Source: Jaltomata sinuosa
Lineage: Eukaryota; Streptophyta; Magnoliopsida; Solanales; Solanaceae
DNA: 64,000 nt
Direction of reading: 5' to 3'
Assembly (NCBI GenBank): GCA_003996215.1
Contig: QJPP01000439.1
Location: 496,001-560,000 of the forward strand
This document shows, one piece after another, positions 11,260 to 22,684 of this stretch (its first letter is position 1; the number at the start of each line of letters is the position of its first letter). The position numbers and the translations under genes were made by a program. The notes under the pieces are model-generated. The model was not told the DNA's origin and made no database searches. It saw only the letters and a list, made by a program, of their open reading frames with translations.

Positions 11260-12060
11260 CATAATTATAGATAAATTTCCATGATATATATAATATGATA
11301 AATAATGTATAGGTTTATATATTCTTTTTTTGGAAACTCATTCAATATCTTTATCGTGGCTATTTTCTTGTACAAATAGATTATAGCTATTGAAAAACCT
11401 TCCCTTTTTATCAACACGGATTGTGATAGGATGAATATGATTCATATTTACCTTTAATATGATATATCTGGTCGCACGATGGTATGAATAAAAACCTATT
11501 AGAAAATGTTGTTTCCTGAAATAGGTCTTACATAGCACGAACTCAAATTAGTCACGACTCCAATATGATACTGAAATCGAGTGAGAAACCCCAAAAAAAT
11601 CGCAAGTCTCTTTCATTTACTTTAATTTAATTGGACCATTTGTAAATAAAAGGAGTTCTCATATCTTAGGTGTATGATACTTGGTTATCCTACTAACTCA
11701 TACCCACCAATTCTTTGGTTGACTAGTGTAACTAACACTAAAATTGAAAATTAGGTTTATGTTCCCTCCTTCATACTTTCTTTTTGTTAATATAATTAAT
11801 ATACGAAGTATGAATTCATAGTGAATTCCCTAGCACCACTAAAAAGGATAGTTTGGGTGGATGAATTTAACTAAAAGAAATTAATTTATTATCACAGATT
11901 AAAATTCATAATAATAAGATAAAAATCTTCCATATAACTCGGATATTTTGTTGGGTTAGGGAGAGAAAAGGGGAGAAGATGGAAGTGAGAACTCAACTCA
12001 AACATATTGGGTTAGGAGAGTTTCATTAATATCAATCAAAACGTATGATATTTTTTTTTA
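11260..12060. repeat. Dispersed block, copy 4 of 4
   Basis: Longest copy of the block also found at 1490, 7360 and 9255, ending with the GAGAACTCAACTCAAACATA segment and a T-rich tail. About 100 bp near 11740-11870 is not shared with copy 2. No gene is seen. Confidence 0.5.
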
Positions 12061-12469
12061 ATTCCTTTTTATTCATATATTAATCAAGCCTAAATTTATT
12101 TTAGCTATTTTATAATAATTTATATGCCTCAGTCCCAAACAAGTTAAGATCAACTATATGAACTTTTAGCTAATTCTGCCTCGATTCCAAGGATTAATAG
12201 ATCTTTCAAGATGACACTCGCAATTCAAAATAGTTCCTTTCCGACTAATACCATAACACCCCACCGCAAGCCCCCGGGCTCTAGTGAACTCCCCTCAACC
12301 TCAATCTCCTCAACCAACCCCGATTCCACCACCAGCCCACAGTCTACGCCACGTTGCCTACCCGGAACACCGGATGGACGAGCATACCTTTCTACCATCC
12401 CAATCCACCGGACTATTACTATCTGCTATTTCTTGTACTTTTGTTACTTCCGTTTTTGGACTTTTTTTT

Positions 12470-12592
12470 TCTTCAACCGAGGGTCCATTGGAAACAGTCT
12501 CTCTGTCTGAAGGTAGAAGTAAGGTCTGCATACACTCTACTCTACCTTATCCAGACCCCACTTTGTGGGATTATACTGCTATTAATAGCATA
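12470..12592 (+). mobile_element. SINE/LINE 3' tail (TS-like family)
   Basis: Contains the recurrent string TCTCTCTGTCTGAAGGTAGA, then AAGGTCTGCATACACTCTAC, and CCCCACTTTGTGGGATTATA. The same tail occurs at least a dozen times in this window and is what I know as the 3' end of Solanaceae SINE/LINE elements. The preceding 12230-12470 is Pro-rich in several frames but is not a recognisable gene. Confidence 0.55.
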
Positions 12593-12841
12593 TGACCTAG
12601 TAATGATGCAATAGTAAATAGTAATACTGCTTTTTCAAGACCCAAAAAAAAAGGAACTTCTATTTCATTTCAAGAAACCAGATAAGATTTAGTAATCTGT
12701 GTGAAAAAATATATGAAACAAAACAGCATTAACTAAAGGCCTCTTCTTAGTCCTCAATGAACTCACCACAACAACAAAAAAAAGCAAACAAATGAAGATA
12801 ATCAAGATCTGCCTCAATTCCAAACTAGGTGGTGTCAACAC

Positions 12842-12955
12842 AGGATGAAACACGAGAACTCTCGGGGGTCGCCCAACATCCTAGTACTATTCTCGCCCAA
12901 GCACATTTGAAGTCCAGACAGGATCCGGTGCATAAGTGCTGGTGTGATTGCATCC
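12842..12955 (-). pseudogene. 5S-rRNA-like sequence, nearly full length
   Basis: The reverse complement reads as a decayed plant 5S rRNA: GATGCAATCACACCAGCACT, TGCACCGGATCC, TGTGCTTGGGCGAGAATAGT, then ACTAGGATG and CTCGTGTTTCATCC. All parts are in the correct order over about 114 bp. The control region after ACTAGGATG is altered (TTGGGCGACC instead of GGTGACC), so it is not expected to be an active gene. It may be a remnant of a 5S-carrying element such as a Cassandra-type TRIM; no LTR ends were found. It lies 72 bp past the AP2M stop codon, on the same strand. Confidence 0.75.
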
Positions 12956-13026
12956 CTCAAATAGAGTATTTTTACACTGGCTATCAATCAACGGCAACCC
13001 CTCAAACTCACATAAGTTGTTTCATC

Positions 13027-16000
13027 TTAGCACCTAATCTCATAAGAACCAGCTTTGGTGATATAACGAACCCATTCAACTGTGTTGTAGCCACTCTTCT
13101 CCCACACCTGCACAAAGCTAACTGTATGAGGCTGAATTTCATACCAAAAGAACAACACAATAGAATTGTAAGCTTGGCAAACATACCTTGAGAAACCGAA
13201 CACGCAATCCAGATGCTGTAAACATGGGAACCTGCAAAGAAATAAGGAATTGGTCATGAACTCTAGAAAGGAAACGCCACGAACGTGATGAAACACAGTT
13301 GAATGGGTTCTTTTAAACCATAACCTACAACTACACCCTGCAATGACTCAATACCCAGCGACTCCCAACTCAAACCCGTCTAAAAGATCCATTCAAGGGA
13401 TAAAGAAGATCGTGAACTGTTAATGGATCACGGTTATCAGGTTTCTCAGGAAGGAAAATATTTACCTGAAATTCCATCTGAATTGGCGGCCGAGTCAAGG
13501 ACTTCTTCTCTGTAATTGTCGAAATTAACTCAACCTCAGCACTCAATGTTGACTCAGTTTGCCCCGGAAATTTTCGTATCCTGCACCAAGTTATCCATAT
13601 TGAAGATACTATGTTTAGCAACTAGATTTAATGCAGAAGAATGTACAAATACAGCGAGGTGCCAACTGGCAAAAAGAGGACATGGTCATTGCACTATTCA
13701 ATTGCATTAACAATAAGCTCTTGAATCTTTAGCAAAATAAAAGTAAACATGCTTATGTATGCTCTACTATGACCAAGAAACTTTTAGATGTATTCAAATT
13801 CAAACATAAAAGTTGTCTCCGTGTGACCGATAGGTCACGGGTTCGAGCAGTGGAAGCAGCCGCTAATGCTTGCATCAGGGTAGGTTGTGTACATCACAAC
13901 CCCTGGGGTGCGGTTCATGTGGGATGCTTTGTGCACCGGGCTGCCCTTTTTCTTTAAACACAAAAAGGAAAAAGTAATTGGGAAGAAACACAGGGATTTC
14001 CAAACAATTGAGCCATCAGTTACTCTATAAATCCAAGACCTAGTGAAACTATCCTCCATCTGGATTATTTTATATTACACTCAGCTGACCTTAGGTAAAT
14101 TTAACTCATCTAATTAGCCACAATAGGAAGAGAAATGTTAACACTGAATCATCGACTTATCCAACTGTCCTGCTGACCTATGGACAAACCAAAACAAGAA
14201 GGTTCCACAATTGTTGACCACATCTTCAAGAAATATGTCCAATAGAAGTCAAGAATAATGCCAACCATGATTAAGCAATTGAATACTCACTTCCAGACCA
14301 AACAGTCAATGGCTGGATTGTACTTTGCTCTCCCTGATGTCACCTGGAAGTTTGTTTTTGCAGTTTGCTTTGGCACTGGAATTTTAATAACTACTCCAAG
14401 AGCAAACATTTTTGCACCAAACACACTCTTAACCTGAAAAACAATCAAAGTTAGCAACAGTAAATCATATAAACACAAATTGAAGTTTAACATCAAAATT
14501 CATTCCATATCAAACCTTAACATTCACTTCCATACGTGTACGGCCTAATTCTTTGATAGTTGGTAATACACGGAAAGGAAGATTTACTCCTTCAGTAATG
14601 CGGTACCTGAAGATAAACAGTTTGACAATATCAGGCACTATTATGCAAAAGTATGCCCATAATCTGAACATGTTACCAGTTTCAAAAGAAATATAGGTAC
14701 AATCTGAACCTCTTACAAATCAAGTGGCATACATATTTTGAGCTTAAAAGCCAAGACACAATCTCTATACTCTGGTCATCATCACTTTCCAAGTGATCAC
14801 ATATTTGTCAATGAGATATCTAGCCTGCAGAGTTGACACTTGCTCCATCCTATGAAGCGGACGTGGATGTGAGGCTTGATACACACGTCGTCCCTAAGAG
14901 AGGAAGCTTATAGCACCCGGGGTCAGTGATCCAAGGTAATGGGAGATTAACGAGGATGTCACTCATCGTATTGGGGCGGAGTGGATGAAGTGGAGGTTAG
15001 CATCTGGTGTTCAGTGTGACAAGAATGTGCCACCTAAACTTAACGGTACTTTCTACTGAGTGGTGGTCAGACCGACTATATTACTTGTTCAATCAAGAAC
15101 TCTCACGTCCAGATATGTGAGTGGCTGAGATGAGGTGCTGAGGTGGATGTGTGGACATACCAGGAGAGATAAGATTAGGAATGAATATATTCAGGACAAG
15201 GTAGGAGTGTTCCCGTGGAATATAAGATGGGGGACGGGAGGCTGAGATGGTTCAGGCATGTAAAGAGGAGAGGTGCGGATGCCCCGGATAGGTGGTGTGA
15301 GAGGTTGGTCGTAGTAGGCTTGAGGAGGGGTAGGTAGGCCTAAGAAATATCGGGGTGGAGGTGATTAGGAACGATATGGCACAACTTCAGCTCATCGAGG
15401 ACAACCCTTGATCGGAGGGTACGGAGGTCGAGGATTAGGGTTTTCCCAGAGTTTAGTATTATTTGGTTTTTTCCCCTTAATTTTAGATTTCTATCACTAC
15501 TTGTTGTTTCGCATTGATATTTGATTATCTTGTTGTTGTTTCTGTTTGTTGCTATTGCCTCTTTTTCACTGTTTGTTCAACTGAAGGTCTTTAGGAAACA
15601 TCCTCTCTACCTTCTCAAAGGTAGGGGAGTAAGGTTTGTGCACTCTACCTTCCCCCAGATCCCACCTTGTGGGATTACACTGGGTTTATTGTTGATGATA
15701 CAGAAAATGGAGCAAAGGTAGCAGAGGTTTTATATCCAGACAACAAATATGAGGCCAAACTGGTTATAATAGAACTTCTACTGAACTCAAAGGAGTGGCA
15801 TAATGGTCAATGAAGTTCGGATGAACTATGGAAACTAAGGTTCAAATCAGATTAGAGGCAAAAGAAAATGTCATAGGTAATTTCTTCCTACCTATCAAAG
15901 CTTGGTAGACAAAGTTATCCGGTAATTGTGTTGATGGGATGACATAGAAAGCAACAATTAGATTAGTCATGGACTCGTGGTGCACACAACAAGCTGGCCC

Positions 16001-19000
16001 AAAAATGATTCCTAGGACAGACACACTTGACATTTATGCTGCCATAGTTATAGACTAAAGTACCATTAACTTTTTTGCGCTTTCTGATACCAATTGTTGA
16101 GTTCTGATAACAATTGTTGCGGAAATATCGTTGGGTTAACTAGCACACAATCAACACACAAAGAAAATAGAGAAGAAAAATAACACAAGGATTTAACGAG
16201 GTTCGGCTAGGCCTAATCCTCCAAGCAAAAGCAGAGAGAGTTTTCCACTATGAAAGAAGAGAAGTTTACAAAGCACAATATGCTTTTAGAATTCCCAACT
16301 ACAACCCTATATATAGACCCCAAGTAGTCCCAAACCTATAAGGAAAAGGTTCTCCCAATCCTACAAGGACTATACTTTCCTTTTTCCAAATCCATTAGGA
16401 CGAAGGGTTTCCTAAACCAATAGGGATTATGAGTTTCCTAAAATATACCAGGGAAAAATTCAAGACATAATTAATAAGTCTTCCCCTTGGCTTGAATTCT
16501 TTTCACCAACTGGAACATCTCTCTGCCTTGCTCTCAGCCCTCGAAAGGGCTCACTGGGTATTACACACACCAATCAAGTCTAGGCAATGCCTAAACTTAT
16601 TGGTCGAGACTCCCTTAGCCATCATTTATGCCGGATTATCATGTGTAGACATTTTCTTCACATCAACAATCCCTTTGAAGTCGACTACCTTTTGTCCCTT
16701 TGGCAATGAACCAAACTTCCATGTTCGATTCTTGTGAAGTGACTCAATCTCTTCACCCATAGCACCAATCCATTGATCTCCCTTTGAACTATAAATAGCC
16801 TCTTTATAGCTATTAGGCTCAAACACGTCAATGGTCTCCGCAACTGACAATGCAAATTCCACAAAATCTGCATATCCAGAAAGGTTTCCATCAACCACGT
16901 TTGCAAACCTTTTAGGTCGGTTGATCACTCTTTTCTCTCTGCCTGTTGCAATGCTATATGAATGTTGTTGCATAGGTGCATCAACATTATCATCTTGATT
17001 AAAGTTTTGCACCTCCTCCACTTCTGAACTACTGGGCTGAGATAGTGGAGATTCAATTTCTATCTCTATGCGGTCACTGACACCACGATCTGTTTCTGCT
17101 ATTGCCTTCTCCTTCTGACTGTCCAGTGAGGCATATTCATTGAATGTCACATCCCTACTAATAATTAATCCTGGAGTCTTTTGATCTGTGCACCACAGTC
17201 TGTAACCTTTCACTCCAGTTGCATACCCTAGAAATATGCACTTCTTTGCCCTCGGCTCAAGTTTTCCATCCCTCACATGAGCATAAGCAGGACAACCAAA
17301 TATCCTCAAATTTGAATAATCAGCAAGCGAACTGGACCAAACCTCAAAAGGAGTTTTGAACTCAATAGCTGTGGATGGAGATCTATTGACCAAATAACAA
17401 GTTGTATTGATTGCTTCAGCCCAAAAATCCTTGCTAACACATGAGTGTGAAAGCATACTTCGTGCCCTATCACAAAGTGTTCTGTTCATACGTTCTGCAA
17501 CACCATTTTGTTGTGGTGTTCCAACACAAGTGCGGTGTCTCACTATGCCCTCCCTGCTGCAGAACTCATTGAACTCTAAGTTGCAAAATTCCAACCCATT
17601 GTCAGTTCGAAGACGCTTGACTTTTCTTTCAGTCTGTCTCTCAACCATTGTCTTCCATTTAACAAATGTCAGAAATGCCTCATCTTTTGTTTTCAAAAAA
17701 TACACCCATACCATTCTTGAGTAATCGTCAATCAAAGTCATAAAGTACCTGGCACCACTTTTAGAGGAAACTCTGTTTAGACCCCACAAGTCTGAATGTA
17801 TATAATCTAACTTGTCTTTGGTCTTGTGCTCTGCCCTTTTGCTGAACTTTACCCTTGTTTGCTTACCAAACACACAATGCTCACAAAAATTCAAAGCTTG
17901 ATTTTTGTATCCATCCAACAAATTTTGCTTGCTCAACAAAGACAATTCCTTATCACTCATATGACCAAGTCGGTAGTGCCACAACTGAGACTGATTCGAA
18001 TCACTCCTTCCAGAAGCTACAATTGCTTCCCTTTCAACTACACTGGCTTAAAGATAATATAGTCTAGAATGCAGCTTACCCTTCATGAGTACCATGAAGC
18101 CTTTACACACTTTAAGTATCCCATTCTCTGAGTGAAACTTATACCCTTGATCATCCAAAGTCGAAAGAGAAATCAAATTCTTTTTCATTCGAGGAACATG
18201 CCAACACTCAATATTTCTGATAATGCCATCGAACATTCTCAATTTGATGTTACCAATCCCCTCTACCTCTAATGGATTATCATCACCTAGGTAGACAGTC
18301 TCACTCGTCTGCTTGTAAGTTGCAAACCAGTTCTTGTGTGGACACATGTGGAAAGTTGCACCAGAATCAAGAATCCAGGAATTATGCCTATGATCAGAAC
18401 TCGCGGCATAAACTTCCCCTACATAGTCATTATCATCAGAATTGTTGCTAGTGTCAACAATATCTGCCGAGTAATCAACATTCTGCTTCCCTCTTTTCTC
18501 TTTTAGCTTAGGACAATCTCTTTTGTAGTGACCTTGCTCCCCACACTCATAGCAGTTCTGCTTCCTTACTCTAGACTTTGATCTGGCGTTAGACTTTTTC
18601 CTATTAAAGTCTTTTTGTTGTGTTCTTCCCCTACTCACAAGACCTTCGCCCTCAGTTCTGCTATCTGGGAAGCTCTTCTTCAACTCTTTCGATTTTAGTG
18701 CATTACTAACATCATCCAATGAGATACTGTCTTTTCCATATAGCAACATATTAGCAAAAGTATCGTATGACGGTGGTAAAGAACATAACACAATCAAGGC
18801 CTGATCCTAATTCTCACTTTTGATATCTACGTTCTTCAAGTCCATTATAATTGAATTAAACTCATCAAGATGAGTTTTAACCGGTGTACCTTCATACATC
18901 CGAAGATTGTACAACCTCTTTTTCAAGTAGAGGCGGTTTGTCAGCGATTTCTTAGAATACAGATCTTCCAGCTTCTTCCATGCCATTGCTGCAGATTTTT

Positions 19001-22000
19001 CTTCAGCAATTTCCCGAAGAACGCTATCTGTAATGCTCATGAAAATCGCACTCAAAGCCCTCTCCTTCAAGTCTGCCTTCTCTGACCCTTTCCTCTCCTC
19101 TGGAAAAGTCTCCTCGATTGCTTTCCATAACCCTTGTAACACCAGGGACGATCTCATTCTAATCTTCCATAGACTGAAACTAGATCCCCCGTCATATTTC
19201 CCTACTTCATACTTTGTTGAAGATGATGGAGACATCTTAAACCTTGACTATGTGTAGAAACCCTAACCTTGCTCTGATACCAATTGTTGGCGCTTTCTGA
19301 TACCAATTGTGAGTTCTGATAACAATTGTTGCGGAAATATCGTTGGGTTAACTAGCACACAATCAACACACAAAGAAAATAGAGAAGAAAAATAACACAA
19401 GGATTTAACGAAGTTCGGCTAGGCCTAATCCTCCGAGCAAAAGCAGAGAGAGTTTTCCACTATGAAAGAAGAGAAGTTTACAATGTACAATATGCTTTTA
19501 GAATTCCCAACTACAACCCTATATATAGACCCCAAGTAGTCCCAAACCTACAAGGAAAAGGTTCTCCCAATCCTACACGGACTATACTTTCCTTTTCTCA
19601 AATCCATTAGGACGAAGGGTTTCCTAAACCAATAGGGATTATGAGTTTCCTAAAATATACAAGGGAAAAATTCAAGACATAATTAACAAATTTATTGTAA
19701 CAAAAAACCATTTTTCAAGGAACTTCAGCATTTTCTACTAGAATAAAATGAGGAACCACAGCTTCAGCCTCCTGGCTTGAGATGAGAGGGGGAAAAAAAG
19801 AGCCCAGAAAAGAATGATGTATAGAAAGAAGTATGAACTTACTTCATCAATTCAAATTCACCATCAGGCGGGACAAAGCTGACAGTCTTTTCTGAGTTGA
19901 ATCTTGTCAAATTTACACATTGGTGGAAAGTAACATCATCGAGCTCAATAGTTTTACCACTGCACCAGGCAGCAGAGCAATATACTATGTTAATAAACAG
20001 AAATAATCAGCTAAACATGTAGTTTCTGAAACTAATTGGAGCCCAAACTGCTACATAATCACATGTTTGAGGATAGTTAGAATTGAAAAACTGCAGATAA
20101 GGAGAACCAACTGAAAGAAGCAGAATCGCAATAAAGTGGAGTATCATCTTTACTCTTTAAGGTAAATTAACTGAGGAGATGAATGACAGGGAAAATGATT
20201 TTTTTTCCTTCATGAGGTCAAATTAGGAGTTTGAAAGAACGAAACGATTCAACTTTCTCCAGGAAACAAATGGTATAGATGAAAAACAGAAGTCACTAAC
20301 ATTCAAGTGACGTTTCCTGAAACAACTAGCACAAGAAGCAATGCCACAGACAATCATATGGATGAAACAGACAATTATTCAGACACTACCTCTTAGTCGG
20401 ACGGGACTTGAGTTGTGACTCTTTCTCAAGACCAATTTTATCATTTAAGCCCAACTTCAGATCAGGCATTCCAGAAAGGAAGCATTTCATGAGAACTTTT
20501 CCAGTTACATCACAGCGGAGGACACTACCTGCAAGTATAATATATTATACGAGAACCAAAAACTGATGGAAAAAAGGGCACCTACCAAACTACAAAACTT
20601 CTACCTTTTGAAGACATAAGGAGATTAACACTCTCCACAATATCCAGAAATACCTGTTTGATATATAAACCTTTATCAAATTATGGTATACTAGGGAAGA
20701 TAAAAGATCGTAGAAATTTAAAGAAAGACAGAGCCAAAAACCACCTCATTCTTCTTATATACAAGACCCTCCCGTCGCCAACCGACCGCACCAGTTACTT
20801 GCAATGTTGCATTTGGAACTGGCTTATCTACATGCTGCAGGATTTTGTTGCATTGTGAAGGGAAACAAAGATTGATATTATACTCAAAATTCATATTTAT
20901 TATCTCACTGCATGATATCCCTCATGAATGATTTTATTAACTAAATCAAACAGGTATATAATCTAAATCTATTGTTCAACATTTTTTTGTCAGACTACAA
21001 AAGCAAACACAGAAAAAATAACTAACCTTGGATGAAAAGGATGACCGTACACCTTCCTGAGTAATGTAGAGTTTCAAGATTTCAGGTGAAAGATTTTGAG
21101 GGTAACCGAAGTCCATAATTTCTGCAATTTTAGACAAATATAAAGGAAAAAAAGATTACTCTTTTGACATGAAACTATGTAGCACATGCACATTGCACTA
21201 AACTTCCAAGGTAGATAATTGCTTGTTGGAAGATAAGTGTACTTAATTTTCCATAAACAGACTCGAAAAGCAACAAAATATTGTCAATAGATGGTGTAAA
21301 ATTTCTATGAACTGAAATGTTGGTAAACGGCCACACTACAGGAATACATTCTCTATTTACTATGTGCACCCCAGCATTGTTCTAAATAGGGCTAAGAGGA
21401 GCGAGACTAGCTAGTCAAGTAAGCAGAATGTTGAACATTTTGTGCAGACGGAGTAGACAAACCACCAGCCGCAAGTGGCTAGCAGAGATGAAGTTGAAGA
21501 GAGATCCACTTGGGATATCCTAATGAGATATTTCAATATCAGCAACTAGAGGGTATGTCCAAAGAGAATCTATGCACCTGTCCCAGTGCATTGAGCTGCA
21601 ATTCTTTGAAGGACAAATTAGTGATACAAAAATAGGGTCTCACCAGAGAAAACCAAAGTCCCTGTCCACGTACTTCTGTCCTTTCAATTATAAAAGAGGC
21701 TTCAAAACTTTCTTAAGCAAGACCTAAGTATCATTTCACCACACCTAACACATCTCTATAGACATGGTTTGGGCCCATAATGCGGCTCTCAACATTAGTC
21801 ATCTTATACGCACACAACCCCATGTTAAAGCCAGACCAAAAGGAGAATCTACAACCATGGTCCATGAACATTACAATAGCTAACTCCAACTAAGTCTATC
21901 AAGAACCACATCGCCTATTACACATATTAGTCAGCATTCACTTGGAGAGGACAGCTACGTATCTCAATGGATCTTCCCTTAATTTTGTTTTCTGCCTTAT

Positions 22001-22635
22001 CCTCACAGATGTACTCAATCCTATTATCATTAAATGTTATATTGTTCCTCTCCAGATTGTGAAGGAATACGGAGTAGGGGGAGGACAATCACAAAAAGTT
22101 AACATTACTACCACAAAGAATGAAGCAAATAACCAAAAGAAGTTATTTCATAGAAAGGTTTCCCTTGTCAAACCCTGATAAAAAGTCAAAAACCAAATAT
22201 TATCTGCAAGGCTTACCATCCAATAGCTCGTAAATCAAAACAAAGTTATTGCGGATGGCATCTTCATCAAAGGCGCCACCAAAATAAGATTTGAATAGTG
22301 TAACAGCCTGCATATGCATTGGGGATTGCAGTTTTATTATTCTGGTTGTGAAAAGAAAACACTGGCAGAACACACAGAAGAACACATTTACGCAATAAAG
22401 TCATGGTCATGACATTATTTTCCTCACCTCCATTTCTTAGGGAGTACCAGGAATTCTTGTTTAGAAGAGAGAATGTATTACATTTGGAAAGCTGCGGAAA
22501 TTCAATATAACTAAAACATTGAAAACTAAGATACTGGTCCTGAAATGCTTCCAATCCATAAGATAAATACACAAAATTGTTCATTTGTTAACAACAAAAA
22601 CCTGATGCTAAGAGAGCAAAAATCGACGTTCTCCA

Positions 22636-22684
<49 letters not shown>

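Larger units (their letters stand above)
16073..19688 (-). mobile_element. Ty1/Copia LTR retrotransposon, RT/RNase H deletion derivative, in AP2M intron 8
   Basis: Two LTRs of about 404 bp (16073-16476 and 19285-19688) flank a minus-strand gag-pol body of 2.8 kb. A primer binding site complementary to initiator Met-tRNA and a purine tract sit in the expected places. A candidate 5-bp target duplication is AACTT/AATTT with one mismatch, so it is uncertain. By eye the LTRs differ at roughly a dozen positions, which suggests a fairly recent insertion. Element and host gene share the same strand. The right LTR ends 154 bp from AP2M exon 8 yet leaves the splice sites intact. Confidence 0.9.

Noticed and set aside
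12211..12614. Overlapping plus-strand open frames, Ser/Pro/Thr-rich
   Set aside because: The 3' half is a SINE/LINE tail shared with many places in the window, and the frames have no domains and no splice context.
13817..13850. Possible tRNA gene from the GGTTCGA-like motif
   Set aside because: No cloverleaf can be formed around it and the motif order matches a SINE; the same applies to 35880 and 37850.
16492..19257. Several plus-strand open frames across the Copia element
   Set aside because: All lie opposite gag, protease or integrase coding sequence and have no domains of their own.
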